NCBI RefSeq assembly: GCF_011420305.2
Contig: NZ_CP061769.1
Location: forward strand, 3,087,001-3,151,000
Direction of reading: 5' to 3'
Source: Nocardioides ochotonae
Lineage (GTDB): Bacteria; Actinomycetota; Actinomycetes; Propionibacteriales; Nocardioidaceae
Length of the DNA: 64,000 bases
The translations under genes and the position numbers were made by a program. The notes under the pieces were generated by a model that made no database searches, was not told the DNA's origin, and saw only the letters and a list, made by a program, of their open reading frames with translations. Each line of letters opens with the position of its first letter. The first letter of the stretch is position 1. This document shows, piece after piece, positions 32,491 through 41,442 of this stretch.

Positions 32491-34356
32491 ATGAACCCGA
32501 CCCATCCCACCCCCCGACGTCCGCTGCGCACCGCAGCCGCCGCGCTGGCGCTGCTCCTCGTGGCGTCCGGGCTGGCCCTGTCGGCCGGGCCGGCGAGCGC
32601 CAAGCGGGCCCGGCTCACCGAGCAGCCCGCCGCCGCCACCGTGTCGCGCGTCGCGACCTTCAACGTGCTCGGCCACGGCCACACGACGCCGAAGGGCAAC
32701 AAGCCGCACTACGACCCCAGCGGGCCCCGGATGACCTGGGCGATCCAGGCGATCGAGGCGGAGGGCGCCGAGGTCGTCGGCTTCCAGGAGTTCGAGCGCC
32801 CGCAGTACACCCGGTTCGCGGCGCTGCGGGGCTCGACGTGGGGCATGTTCCCGAACGCGCGCGGCACCAACGCCCAGATCAACAACACGATCGCCTGGCG
32901 CAAGGACCGCTGGAGCCTGGTCTCCGGCACCCACGTGAACCTGCCGTACTTCGGCGGCCAGATGCTGCCGCGCCCGCTGGTGCTGCTGCGCCACGTCCAG
33001 ACCGGCCAGCTGATGTACGTCTTCAACACCCACAACCCCGCCAGCACCCGCGGCCCGGCCCAGCACCTGCGCGACCGCGCGGTGCGGCTGATGATCAAGC
33101 TCGTCAACGACCTGCGCGCCCAGTCCCCGGAGATCCCGGTCGTCGTCACCGGCGACATGAACGACAAGCCGAACTTCTTCTGCCCCTTCACCGCGGGCAC
33201 CGGCATGGTCGCCGCGAACGGCGGCAGCAATGTGGACGGGGTGTGCACGCTGCCGCCCTCCCCGCGCATCGACTGGGTGCTCGGGACGCCCGACGCCCCC
33301 TTCACCGGCTACCGGGTGCTCCAGGACGCGCTGGTCCGCAAGGCCAGCGACCACCCGCTGATCTCCGCGATCGTCAACCTCCCGGCCCCGGCGGTGCAGG
33401 ACAACCCGGTCGAGCGGGTCGTGGTGATCGACGTCGAGGGCATGACCTCCCGCGGCATCCGCCTGGCGGGCTCGAGCGCGCCGCACCTGGCACGGATGCA
33501 GCGCGAGGGTGCCTTCACCTTCAACGCCCGCACCACGGTGGAGAAGATCACCGGCCTGCCGAACCTGGTCAGCATGCTGACCGGACGCCGGGTGAAGGCC
33601 GCGGCCGAGGGACACGGCGTCGTGTGGAACCGCGACACCGGCAGCACCGTCCAGCGGGCCTCCGGTCGCTACGTCTCCAGCACCTTCGACCTGGTCCACA
33701 ACTTCGGGCTGCGCACCGCGCTGCTGTCCACCCATGCCCGCACCGGCCTCATCGCCCGCAGCTGGGACGCCGTCAACGGCGGCGGCGACCCGTATGGCGT
33801 GGACAACGGCCGCAACAAGATCGACACGGTCCTGCGCCTCGCCGACGACGCCGCGCTGGGTCGCAGCCTGGTCTCGCTGCTGGCCGGTGACGCCCCGGAG
33901 TACACCGTCGCGCACCTCGGCTCGGTCGCGACCGCCGGACGCACCCACGGCTGGCACAGCAAGCAGTACCAGGCCGCGCTCACCCGGGTGGACCGCACCA
34001 TCGGCTCGGTCCTCGACACGATCGCGGCCGACGAGCGGCTGCGGGCCGGCACGGTCGTGGTCGTCACCTCCGACTCCGGTGCCCAGCGCAAGCCCGGCAA
34101 GCCGCTGCGGCCGGTGCACTTCCGGGTGCCGCTGATGGTGTGGGGCAGCACCGTGGTCCCCGGCGCCGAGCTGTACTCGATCAACCCCGCCTACGTCTCG
34201 CCGGGCAACAAGCAGGTCGGGTACGGCGTGCGCCAGCAGCCGATCCGCACCGGCCTGGTCGCCAACCTGGTCAACGCACTGCTGCGCCTGCCGGCCATCC
34301 CGGGCAGCCGGTTCAACGCCGACCAGGCCTTCAACGTCTTCGTCGGGCCGAGCTGA
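32491..34356 (+). CDS. Exported two-domain phosphoesterase: EEP-family nuclease fused to an alkaline-phosphatase-superfamily domain
   Basis: This 621-residue protein has a signal peptide (RR near residue 9, hydrophobic core, cut near ASA-K around 39). An endonuclease/exonuclease/phosphatase domain follows (about 52-305: TFNVLGHGHTT, VGFQEFERPQ, TGDMNDKPNFF, SDHPLIS). Then comes a type I phosphodiesterase/alkaline-phosphatase-like domain (about 310-620: RVVVIDVEGMTSRGI, LPNLVSMLTGRR, VVVTSDSGAQRKPG). The combination would give a secreted enzyme with two phosphoesterase centres. It is related over the first domain to the next gene, which converges on it. ATG 32491 was preferred over GTG 32473 because GAGG lies upstream of it. 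The substrate is unknown. Confidence 0.87.
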   Translation: MNPTHPTPRRPLRTAAAALALLLVASGLALSAGPASAKRARLTEQPAAATVSRVATFNVLGHGHTTPKGNKPHYDPSGPRMTWAIQAIEAEGAEVVGFQEFERPQYTRFAALRGSTWGMFPNARGTNAQINNTIAWRKDRWSLVSGTHVNLPYFGGQMLPRPLVLLRHVQTGQLMYVFNTHNPASTRGPAQHLRDRAVRLMIKLVNDLRAQSPEIPVVVTGDMNDKPNFFCPFTAGTGMVAANGGSNVDGVCTLPPSPRIDWVLGTPDAPFTGYRVLQDALVRKASDHPLISAIVNLPAPAVQDNPVERVVVIDVEGMTSRGIRLAGSSAPHLARMQREGAFTFNARTTVEKITGLPNLVSMLTGRRVKAAAEGHGVVWNRDTGSTVQRASGRYVSSTFDLVHNFGLRTALLSTHARTGLIARSWDAVNGGGDPYGVDNGRNKIDTVLRLADDAALGRSLVSLLAGDAPEYTVAHLGSVATAGRTHGWHSKQYQAALTRVDRTIGSVLDTIAADERLRAGTVVVVTSDSGAQRKPGKPLRPVHFRVPLMVWGSTVVPGAELYSINPAYVSPGNKQVGYGVRQQPIRTGLVANLVNALLRLPAIPGSRFNADQAFNVFVGPS

Positions 34357-34361
34357 TCGGT

Positions 34362-34380
34362 CCCGCCGGCGGCCGGCGGG
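34362..34380. terminator. Bidirectional terminator hairpin
   Basis: CCCGCCGG/CCGGCGGG, an 8-bp perfect stem with loop CGG, lies in the 25-bp gap between the two convergent EEP-family genes. Confidence 0.7.
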
Positions 34381-34381
34381 C

Positions 34382-35455
34382 TCAGCCCACGGTCGCGGTG
34401 GCGTGCACGAACGGGTGGTCGGTCGTGCGCGGCACCAGCCCGCCGCGGTCGGCGGCGTAGTCGCTGAAGGTGATGTTGAGCGAGCCCATGATCCAGTCGA
34501 TCTTGGGGTCCGGCGGGAGCGTGCACGCGCTGCCCGTCGAGCCCCCGTTGGCCGCACGCATCGGGGCCCCGCGGGTCATCGTGCAGAAGAACTCGGCCTT
34601 GTCGTTCATGTCGCCGGTCAGCACCAGCGGCGTGCCGTCGGCGGTGAGGCGGGCGGCCAGCTCGGTCTCGCGCCGGGTCGCCTCGGCGCGCAGGTGCGCC
34701 GCCGGGCCACGGGTGCTGGCCGGGTTGTGGAAGTTCGCGAACCACACCTCACGCCCGCTGTCGCGGTGGCGCAGCAGGGCGTACGGCATCGGCTTCGGCT
34801 GCCCGCCGAAGTAGGGGATGTCGATGGTGTGGCCCTCGACGAGCTCCCAGACCTCGCTGCGCCACACGATCGAGTTGGCCAGAGCCGGGTTGCCGAGCTG
34901 GAGGCCCGGGAAGACCTCCCAGCCCGGGGTCGAGACGAGCACCTGGTGCTGCGGGACCTCGTACTCCTGCAGGCCGGCGACCGAGATCCCGGCGCCGTTC
35001 ATGATGTCGATCGCCCAGCGCATGCGCTGCGGGCCCTCGGCGTAGCCGGGCTTGTTGCCACGCGCGGTGGTGTGGCCGTGCCCGAGGATGTTGAACGAGC
35101 TGACCCGGAAGGTGAACGGCTGGTCGGCCAGGGCCGCGAGCTCGGCCAGGCGGCGCAGCTCGCGGGCACGCGCCCGCTTCGCCGGGTCGGGCGCTCGGAC
35201 GAAGGTCACTCCCGCGACGATCCGCTGCCGCTTGGGCGGCCCCGCGGTCTCGCTCGGCGTCGAGCTGGAGGAGGTCATGACCGGGGGGACCACGCGGGCG
35301 ACGTACTCGTCCGGCGCGCTGCCACGGCTGCCGGCCCAGACCAGCGCCCCGAGGCAGATGCTCGCCACGACGAGGACGACGACAGCCGTTCCTGCCGACC
35401 GGGCACCTCGTCCCGGATGAGGTCCCGGGTGGGTCCCTCGCCTGCGTCCTGACAT
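34382..35455 (-). CDS. Membrane-anchored endonuclease/exonuclease/phosphatase-family protein
   Basis: This 357-residue protein has a single N-terminal membrane segment (about 23-43), a charged linker and an EEP domain from about 115 on: SSFNILGHGHTTARGNKP, AGLQEYEVPQHQ, TGDMNDKAEFF and DHPFVH, with the metal-binding Asn, Glu, Asp and His of the family. It shares long stretches with the first domain of the neighbouring fused protein (for example NPASTRGPA and GDMNDK), so the two are paralogues arranged tail to tail. It lacks the second phosphatase domain. The role is probably hydrolysis of a phosphodiester outside the cell. Confidence 0.87.
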   Translation of the reverse strand: MSGRRRGTHPGPHPGRGARSAGTAVVVLVVASICLGALVWAGSRGSAPDEYVARVVPPVMTSSSSTPSETAGPPKRQRIVAGVTFVRAPDPAKRARARELRRLAELAALADQPFTFRVSSFNILGHGHTTARGNKPGYAEGPQRMRWAIDIMNGAGISVAGLQEYEVPQHQVLVSTPGWEVFPGLQLGNPALANSIVWRSEVWELVEGHTIDIPYFGGQPKPMPYALLRHRDSGREVWFANFHNPASTRGPAAHLRAEATRRETELAARLTADGTPLVLTGDMNDKAEFFCTMTRGAPMRAANGGSTGSACTLPPDPKIDWIMGSLNITFSDYAADRGGLVPRTTDHPFVHATATVG

Positions 35456-35574
35456 CCGTGCACTTCCTCCCGAGCCCCCGCTGCGGATCCTCACTCTACG
35501 TGGATCGCGACGCCCGCGCCGCGGCCCTCGCGGGACTCGCCCCCGGGAGCCGCGTCCGCCGGGGGTGGGACCGG

Positions 35575-35580
35575 TAGCCT
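35575..35580 (+). promoter_or_regulatory. TAGCCT -10 element 8 nt before the MgtE-N protein start
   Basis: TAGCCT fits TANNNT and lies 8 nt before the GTG at 35589. Transcription would then start at or next to the start codon (leaderless). Confidence 0.5.
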
Positions 35581-35588
35581 GAGCCCTC

Positions 35589-36836
35589 GTGAGCACCACG
35601 CCCTCCCGCGTCTACGCGGCACGACTGGTCGGGCTGCCGATCTTCGACCCCCGGGGCGACCAGGTCGGCAAGGTCCGCGACCTCGTGGTCTCGATCCGCT
35701 CGGAGGGACACCAGCCCCGCGTCCTGGGCATGGTCGCCGAGGTCTTCGGCCGGCGGCGGATCTTCGTCCCGATGACCCGGGTGACCAACATCGACGCCGG
35801 CCAGGTGTACACGACCGGGCTGCTCAACATGCGTCGCTTCGAGCAGCGCTCCACCGAGACCCTGGTGATGGGGCAGATGCTGGACCGTCAGGTCCGGGTG
35901 ATCCCCACCGGCGTGGTCGGCACGGTGTACGACGTCGCGATGGAGCAGGCCCGCAACCGAGACTGGGTGCTCAGCCGGGTGGCCGTCCAGGGGCCCGCCA
36001 AGGGACTGCGCCGTCGCGGGCAGACCTACGTCGTGGACTGGCGCGACCTCGAGGGCCTGGCCATCCGCGACGACAGCCAGGGCGCGACCCAGCTGCTGCT
36101 GGCCCTCAACGAGATGCGCCCCGCCGACGCGGCGAACACGATCCACGCCCTGCCCGCGGAGCGACGTGCCGCGGTCGTGGCCGCCCTCGACGACGAGCGG
36201 CTGGCCGACGTCCTGGAGGAGCTCCCCGAGGAGGACCAGGTCGAGATCCTCAGCCGCCTCGAGGACGAGCGGGCCGCTGACGTGCTCGAGGAGATGTCGG
36301 CCGACGACGCCGCCGACCTGATCGCCGAGCTGCCCCCGGAGACCGCCTCCGCACTGCTGGAGCTGATGGAGCCGCAGGAGGCGGAGGACGTCCGGCGCCT
36401 GATGTCCTACCTCGAGAACACCGCCGGCGCGATGATGACGCCGGAGCCGGTGATCCTCGGCCCGGACGCGACGGTCGCCGACGCCCTCGCCCACGTGCGC
36501 AACCCCGACCTGACGCCGGCGCTGGCCGCCCTGGTCTATGTCTGCCGCCAGCCGCTGGAGACCCCGACCGGGCGCCTGCTCGGCGTCGCGCACATCCAAC
36601 GGCTGCTGCGCGAGCCGCCCTCGACGCTGGTCGCCGGCGTCCTCGACGACTCCATGGAGAACCTGCGCCCCGCAGCCACCATCGACGAGGTCGCGGCCCA
36701 CCTGGCCACCTACAACCTCGTGGCCGCGCCGGTCGTCGACGACCAGGGCCACCTGCTCGGCGCGGTCACGGTCGACGACCTGCTCGACCACATGCTGCCG
36801 GAGGGCTGGCGCGACCAGGCGGTGCGCCGTGGCTGA
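35589..36836 (+). CDS. MgtE N-terminal/CBS-domain protein without a channel domain
   Basis: This 415-residue protein has an N-terminal PRC-barrel-like region (about 1-130), an MgtE intracellular N domain of helical repeats (about 165-270: LPAERRAAVVAALDDERLAD, LPEEDQVEILSRL), and two CBS motifs (about 280-405). In MgtE these parts gate a Mg2+ channel, but no membrane helices follow, so this is a soluble sensor-like protein. From memory the M. tuberculosis relative is Rv1232c, near mrp. It overlaps the DUF1003 gene by 8 bp, and that membrane protein may be its partner. This is inference. Confidence 0.88.
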   Translation: MSTTPSRVYAARLVGLPIFDPRGDQVGKVRDLVVSIRSEGHQPRVLGMVAEVFGRRRIFVPMTRVTNIDAGQVYTTGLLNMRRFEQRSTETLVMGQMLDRQVRVIPTGVVGTVYDVAMEQARNRDWVLSRVAVQGPAKGLRRRGQTYVVDWRDLEGLAIRDDSQGATQLLLALNEMRPADAANTIHALPAERRAAVVAALDDERLADVLEELPEEDQVEILSRLEDERAADVLEEMSADDAADLIAELPPETASALLELMEPQEAEDVRRLMSYLENTAGAMMTPEPVILGPDATVADALAHVRNPDLTPALAALVYVCRQPLETPTGRLLGVAHIQRLLREPPSTLVAGVLDDSMENLRPAATIDEVAAHLATYNLVAAPVVDDQGHLLGAVTVDDLLDHMLPEGWRDQAVRRG

Positions 36837-37410
36837 GTCCCGCGGCACCCGCTCCGCACGCCTCGACACCCCGCGCGACACCCGGCGGACCCTGGTGCGG
36901 CGCCCGTCGTACGACTCCGACACCTTCGGGGTCTTCGCCGAGCAGTTCGCCCGGTTCATGGGCACCGCGCGGTTCCTGATCTGGATGACGGTGTTCGTCT
37001 CGGTCTGGATCTTCTGGAACTGGCTCGCCCCGGACGCCTGGAAGTGGGACAGCTACCCCTACATCTTCCTCACCCTGATCCTCAGCCTCCAGGCCTCCTA
37101 CGCCGCACCGCTGATCCTGCTGGCGCAGAACCGTCAGGAGGCCCGCGACCGGGTGATCGCCGAGCAGGACCGCCAGGCCGACGCCCGCGCGCACGCCGAC
37201 ATGGAGTTCCTGGCCCGCGAGGTCGCCTCCCTGCGGATGGGCGTCAGCGAGGTGGTCACCCGCGACTACCTGCGCTCGGAGCTCCGCGCGCTGCTCCACG
37301 AGCTCGACGACCGCGCCGAGGAGCACGCCGCGGGCCGCGAGGAGGACCCCGGCGGGCCGCCGGGTTCCGTGCAGCGCACCAATGACGGCGCACAGCCGCC
37401 CACCACCTAG
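36829..37410 (+). CDS. DUF1003 membrane protein
   Basis: This 193-residue protein has two membrane helices (about 44-62 and 79-100). The segment FLIWMTVFVSVWIFWNWLAP, then ILSLQASYAAPLILLAQNRQ, is typical of DUF1003. A cytoplasmic helical tail rich in Arg/Glu follows. The function is unknown. The GTG overlaps the MgtE-N stop by 8 bp, so both are probably co-translated. The gene ends just before mrp, and its stop codon is part of the probable mrp -10 element. Confidence 0.88.
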   Translation: MAESRGTRSARLDTPRDTRRTLVRRPSYDSDTFGVFAEQFARFMGTARFLIWMTVFVSVWIFWNWLAPDAWKWDSYPYIFLTLILSLQASYAAPLILLAQNRQEARDRVIAEQDRQADARAHADMEFLAREVASLRMGVSEVVTRDYLRSELRALLHELDDRAEEHAAGREEDPGGPPGSVQRTNDGAQPPTT

Positions 37411-37413
37411 AAT
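37408..37413 (+). promoter_or_regulatory. TAGAAT -10 element 8 nt before mrp
   Basis: TAGAAT overlaps the stop codon of the DUF1003 gene and lies 8 nt before the mrp ATG (37422). There is no Shine-Dalgarno at mrp, so a leaderless transcript is likely. Confidence 0.5.
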
Positions 37414-37421
37414 CGGTGATC

Positions 37422-38585
37422 ATGAGCACCTCTCTGCTGGAGCAGGTCCGTGCCGCGCTCGCCACGGTCAACGACCCCGAGATCAAGCGGCCCATCACCG
37501 ACCTCGGCATGGTCGACGCCGTCACGGTCGATGACACCGGCAAGGTGGACGTCAAGGTCCTGCTGACCGTCGCCGGCTGTCCGCTGAAGAGCACGATCGA
37601 GCGTGACGTCACCGCCGCCGTGACGAAGGTGCCCGGCATCTCCGGGGTCGACCTCGAGCTCGGCGTGATGAGCGACGACCAGCGCGCCAACCTGCGCACC
37701 GTCCTCGCCGACGGCAAGGCCCAGCGTGAGATCCCCTTCGCCCAGCCCGGCTCGCTGACCAAGGTCTTCGCGATCGCCAGCGGCAAGGGCGGGGTCGGCA
37801 AGTCCTCGGTGACCGTGAACCTCGCGGTCGCGATGGCCGGTCTCGGCCTCAAGGTCGGCCTGGTCGACGCCGACATCTACGGCCACTCGGTCCCGGCCAT
37901 GCTCGGGATCGCCGACGCCCGGCCCACCCAGGTCGAGGACCTGATCATGCCCGTCCCGACGCCGAGCGGCGTCTCGGTGATCTCCATCGGCATGCTCAAG
38001 CCGCGCCGCGACCAGGTCGTCGCCTGGCGTGGCCCCATGCTCGACCGGGCGCTCGTGCAGATGCTCGCCGACGTCTACTGGGGCGACATCGACGTCCTGC
38101 TCCTCGACCTCCCGCCGGGCACCGGCGACATCGCGATCTCGCTGGGCCAGCACCTGCCCAGCACCGAGGTCGTCGTGGTCACCACGCCGCAGGAGGCGGC
38201 CGCCGAGGTCGCCGAGCGCGCCGGCACCATGGCCTCGATGATGCACCAGCGCGTCGTGGGCGTCGTGGAGAACATGAGCTACCTCCCCTGCCCGCACTGC
38301 GCCGAGGAGGGCAAGGACCACCGCCTGGAGATCTTCGGCTCCGGCGGCGGCGAGCGGGTCGCCGCGACGCTGTCGCAGCGGGTCGGCGCCGACGTGCCGC
38401 TGCTCGGCCGGATCCCGCTGGACACCACCCTGCGCGAGGGCGGCGACACCGGCAAGCCGATCGTGGAGAGCAACCCGACCGCCCCGGCCGCGCTCGCGCT
38501 GAGCGCCGTCGCCGAGCGGCTCGCAGGTCGCGGCCGCGGTCTCGCCGGACTCCAGCTGGGGCTCACCCCGACCAGCAAGTTCTGA
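37422..38585 (+). CDS. mrp: Mrp/ApbC family iron-sulfur cluster carrier ATPase
   Basis: This 387-residue P-loop protein has an N-terminal MIP18-like domain (about 1-100), the deviant Walker A GKGGVGKSS near 122, and LLLDLPPGTGD near 226. It has the CxxC pair Cys290/Cys293 (LPCPHC) that holds the Fe-S cluster between subunits. It carries Fe-S clusters to apoproteins such as dehydrogenase FeS subunits. ATG 37422 has no Shine-Dalgarno and lies 8 nt after TAGAAT. tatB follows 3 bp after the stop, and the MgtE-N/DUF1003 pair precedes it, an order also known near tatB in M. tuberculosis. Confidence 0.94.
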   Translation: MSTSLLEQVRAALATVNDPEIKRPITDLGMVDAVTVDDTGKVDVKVLLTVAGCPLKSTIERDVTAAVTKVPGISGVDLELGVMSDDQRANLRTVLADGKAQREIPFAQPGSLTKVFAIASGKGGVGKSSVTVNLAVAMAGLGLKVGLVDADIYGHSVPAMLGIADARPTQVEDLIMPVPTPSGVSVISIGMLKPRRDQVVAWRGPMLDRALVQMLADVYWGDIDVLLLDLPPGTGDIAISLGQHLPSTEVVVVTTPQEAAAEVAERAGTMASMMHQRVVGVVENMSYLPCPHCAEEGKDHRLEIFGSGGGERVAATLSQRVGADVPLLGRIPLDTTLREGGDTGKPIVESNPTAPAALALSAVAERLAGRGRGLAGLQLGLTPTSKF

Positions 38586-38588
38586 CCC

Positions 38589-38918
38589 GTGTTCGGCGTC
38601 GGGCTGGCCGAGGCGGCCGTCATCGCGTTCGTGGCGGTCATCGTCGTCGGCCCGGAACGGCTGCCGGTCCTGGCGAAGCAGGCCGCCCAGATGCTGCGCA
38701 AGGCCCGGACCTTCGCCAACGCGGCCCGCGACGAGCTGCGCGAGGAGCTCGGCCCGGAGTACGCCGACCTCGAGCTCACCGACCTCGACCCGCGGGCGAT
38801 CGTGCGCAAGCACATCGTCGAGGCCATGGAGGACCCCGCCCCGGCTGCGCCGAAGCGCCGCGGCCTGCGTCCGCTCAACCCCGGCGAGCTCCCGCCGTAC
38901 GACGCCGAGGCGACCTGA
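38589..38918 (+). CDS. tatB: Sec-independent protein translocase subunit TatB
   Basis: This 109-residue protein has an N-terminal membrane helix (about 5-22), the conserved GPERLP hinge (about 21-26), an amphipathic helix, and a charged tail. The hinge and helix pattern is diagnostic for TatB. It recognises twin-arginine signal peptides and works with TatC, which is not in this window. The GTG start lies 3 bp after mrp, so both may be on one message. Confidence 0.9.
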   Translation: MFGVGLAEAAVIAFVAVIVVGPERLPVLAKQAAQMLRKARTFANAARDELREELGPEYADLELTDLDPRAIVRKHIVEAMEDPAPAAPKRRGLRPLNPGELPPYDAEAT

Positions 38919-38939
38919 GCCGAACCGGCCGCGGGCTGC

Positions 38940-39482
38940 TCAGTCCTCGGCGCGTGAGCGCATCACCGCGAGCGCGCTGAAGGCCACCAGCAGCACCCGT
39001 CCCGCCGTACCGGCCTCGATCTCGACGAAGTCCGCGCCGACGCGCCGCAGCCGGCCTTCGTACGTCGCGCCGCTGCGCGTCACCGCCACGCACCGCTCCC
39101 CCGCCTCGGCGAGGCGCCGCAGCGCCGAGGCGAGCCCGAGGCGGGCCACCGGGGACCACGCCACCTCCGGGACCGCCCGCTCGGAGAGGCCCTGCGCCGC
39201 CTCCACGGCGTCGAGCACGACCAGCCGGTCCTGGCTGGCCGCGCTCACCAGGCACCAGGTCGGGCTCACCCGCACCAGCCGGCCCGCCACCGGGCCCGCT
39301 CCTGCCACCTCCAGCGCGACCTCCCGGTCCAGCGAGGCCATCAGCCGGGTGGCCAGGGAGACCGAGCGGTACTCCGCGCGCGCCCGGTCGGCGAGCTCCG
39401 GTGCCCGCTCGGCGTCGTACAGCGCGCCGGCCTGCTGCTCGAGCTCGTCGAGCACCGCGAAGAGGTCGTCCTCCCAGACCAT
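38940..39482 (-). CDS. Conserved actinobacterial protein of unknown function
   Basis: This 180-residue soluble protein begins MVWEDDLFAVLDELEQQAG with a helical N-terminus, followed by beta-rich segments (VAGRLVRVSPTWCLV and TYEGRLRRVGADFVEI) that look like two Sm-like or small-barrel repeats. Similar actinobacterial proteins have been labelled Fis-family regulators without support; no Fis HTH is seen. The ATG at 39482 has GGAGGAG upstream. It converges on tatB. Confidence 0.75.
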   Translation of the reverse strand: MVWEDDLFAVLDELEQQAGALYDAERAPELADRARAEYRSVSLATRLMASLDREVALEVAGAGPVAGRLVRVSPTWCLVSAASQDRLVVLDAVEAAQGLSERAVPEVAWSPVARLGLASALRRLAEAGERCVAVTRSGATYEGRLRRVGADFVEIEAGTAGRVLLVAFSALAVMRSRAED

Positions 39483-39633
39483 GCCCGGGCTCCTCCCCCG
39501 CCCCTGACGACGGCAAACGGAGCACCCCGGGGATTGCGCACCGCGCGGGTCGGGCACCGGACCCGCGTCGCCCGCTCGGACCGAGCACCCGGGGGACACC
39601 GACCAGCACCGACCCGACACCCAGGAGAGACTC

Positions 39634-39762
39634 ATGGCCTCCCCCGCGCTCGAGCGCACCGACCCCGACACCACCGACGGCCTCGGCGAGGCATCGGCGT
39701 TGGCGTTGCTGTGGCTCGTCCCCGCGGTCGCCCTGGTGCTCGCCCTGCTCGGCGTCGGCTGA
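39634..39762 (+). CDS. Small single-span membrane protein (42 aa)
   Basis: This 42-residue frame starts at ATG 39634 with CAGGAGAGA upstream. The first 20 residues are acidic and polar, and the rest (ALLWLVPAVALVLALLGVG) is one membrane helix. Strong ribosome binding site, sensible composition and a clean stop support a real gene. There are no recognisable relatives. It lies between the divergent 38940-39482 gene and the convergent acyl-CoA ligase gene. Confidence 0.55.
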   Translation: MASPALERTDPDTTDGLGEASALALLWLVPAVALVLALLGVG

Positions 39763-39780
39763 GCCTCCCCGGCTCGGCCC

Positions 39781-41442
39781 TCAGGTGGGGCGGTCGCGCA
39801 GCTGGCGGCGCAGGATCTTGCCGGTCGTGGTCTTCGGCAGCTCCTCGAGGAACTCCACCGAGCGGGGGTACTTGTAGGCCGCCATCCGCTCGCGGGCCCA
39901 GTCGATGAGCTCCTCGGCGATCAGGGTGGCGCCGGGCCGCAGCGCGACGTACGCCTTGACGCTCTCACCGCGGTAGTCGTCGGGAACGCCGACGACCGCC
40001 ACCTCGCGCACCGCGGGATGGCCGTAGAGCACGTCCTCCACCTCGCGCGGCCAGACCTTGTAGCCCGCGGCGTTGATCATGTCCTTGAGCCGGTCGACGA
40101 GGTAGAACCACCCGGCCTCGTCCATGAAGCCGACGTCCCCGGTGCGCAGCTCGCCACCCGGCAGCGACTCGGCGGTGGCGTCCGGGCGCCCCCAGTAGCC
40201 GGGCACCACGCCCGGCCCGGAGGTCGCGATCTCACCGAGCTCCCCGACCGGCACCTCGCTGCCGTCCGGGGCCAGGATCCGCACCGTGGTGTCGAAGATC
40301 GGCACCCCGATCGACAGCGCCCCGGAGCGCGGGTCCACCGGCGCCCGGGTGCCCAGCGGTACGGCGTGCGAGGGGCTGGTGGTCTCTGTCAGCCCGTAGA
40401 TGTTGTGGATGTAGAGCCCGGTCTGTTCCTCGAAGCGGTCGGTCACCGCGGGCGCGATCGGTGCTCCCCCGGAGTACACCGCGCGCAGCGAGGACCAGTC
40501 CTCCCGGGTCGACCCCTCGGCGCCGGCCAGCGCGATGAACACGGTGATCGCACCGACGGTGAAGGTCGGCCGGTGCTCGCGGATCGCGTCGAGGACCACC
40601 TGCGGCTCGAAGCGGTGGGTGAGCACCAGCGGGCACCCGGTCAGCAGCGCCACGCACAGGTGCCCGACCATCCCGGTGATGTGGAACAGCGGCGCCACCC
40701 CGAGCACGACGTCGTCGGTGCCGAGGCCCATCCAGTCGCGGTAGGTCTGGGCGTTGAAGGCGAGGTTGGCCTGGGTGTTCATCGCACCCTTGGGCCGCCC
40801 GGTGGTGCCGGAGGTGTAGGTCAGCACCGCGACGTCGTCGGGTCCCGGGGAGGGCAGCGTCGGCACCGCCCCCGCGTGCTCGGCCAGCAGCGCACCCAGG
40901 TCCAGCGTGCCGGGCGGAGGTGCGAGGTCAACGGGCAGGACCCGGGGGTCGTCGCGGGTCTGGTCCTCGCGCGCGGAGCAGGTGATCACCGTGCGCACCC
41001 GGTGCTCCTCCTGGGCCAGCACCTGCGCGGCGACGCTCTCGTGCAGCTCGGCCAGGCACAGCAGCGCGGTCGCACCGGAGTCCTGCAGCAGGTAGGTGAG
41101 CTCGCCGTGCCGGTTCATCGGGTTGACCGCCACCGCGGCGCCGCCCGCCTTCCAGGCGGCGAGGTAGCCGACCGCGAGCGCCGGGTCGTTCTGCAGGTAG
41201 ACCGCGAGCCGGTCGCCGGGCTCGAAGCCGCGGGCGACGAGGGCCTCCGCCAGGGCGTCGGAGCGGGCGTCGAGGTCACCGAAGCTCAGCGCGCCGTCGA
41301 AGTAGCGGATCGCCACCGCGTCGGGCTGACGTCCGACGGTGGCGCGGAACGCCTCGAGCATCGTGCGGTGCTCCGGGACGATCGAGGCCGGGGTGCCCGC
41401 GGGGTACAGCGAGAGCCAGGGCCGCTCGGCCGCGGCGCTCAT
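39781..41442 (-). CDS. AMP-binding acyl-CoA ligase
   Basis: This 553-residue ANL-superfamily enzyme has the P-loop TYTSGTTGRPKGAM (about 208-221), YGLTETTSP near 345, RTGDVGFMDEAGWFYLVDRLKD near 425-447, and the C-terminal lysine in PKTTTGKILRRQL. It activates a carboxylic acid to its CoA thioester. The ATG overlaps the aldehyde dehydrogenase stop (ATGA), so it is the last gene of the five-gene operon starting at 45414. In that setting it may activate the acid produced by the aldehyde dehydrogenase or a side-chain acid released by the lactonase. The substrate is inferred only. Confidence 0.9.
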   Translation of the reverse strand: MSAAAERPWLSLYPAGTPASIVPEHRTMLEAFRATVGRQPDAVAIRYFDGALSFGDLDARSDALAEALVARGFEPGDRLAVYLQNDPALAVGYLAAWKAGGAAVAVNPMNRHGELTYLLQDSGATALLCLAELHESVAAQVLAQEEHRVRTVITCSAREDQTRDDPRVLPVDLAPPPGTLDLGALLAEHAGAVPTLPSPGPDDVAVLTYTSGTTGRPKGAMNTQANLAFNAQTYRDWMGLGTDDVVLGVAPLFHITGMVGHLCVALLTGCPLVLTHRFEPQVVLDAIREHRPTFTVGAITVFIALAGAEGSTREDWSSLRAVYSGGAPIAPAVTDRFEEQTGLYIHNIYGLTETTSPSHAVPLGTRAPVDPRSGALSIGVPIFDTTVRILAPDGSEVPVGELGEIATSGPGVVPGYWGRPDATAESLPGGELRTGDVGFMDEAGWFYLVDRLKDMINAAGYKVWPREVEDVLYGHPAVREVAVVGVPDDYRGESVKAYVALRPGATLIAEELIDWARERMAAYKYPRSVEFLEELPKTTTGKILRRQLRDRPT

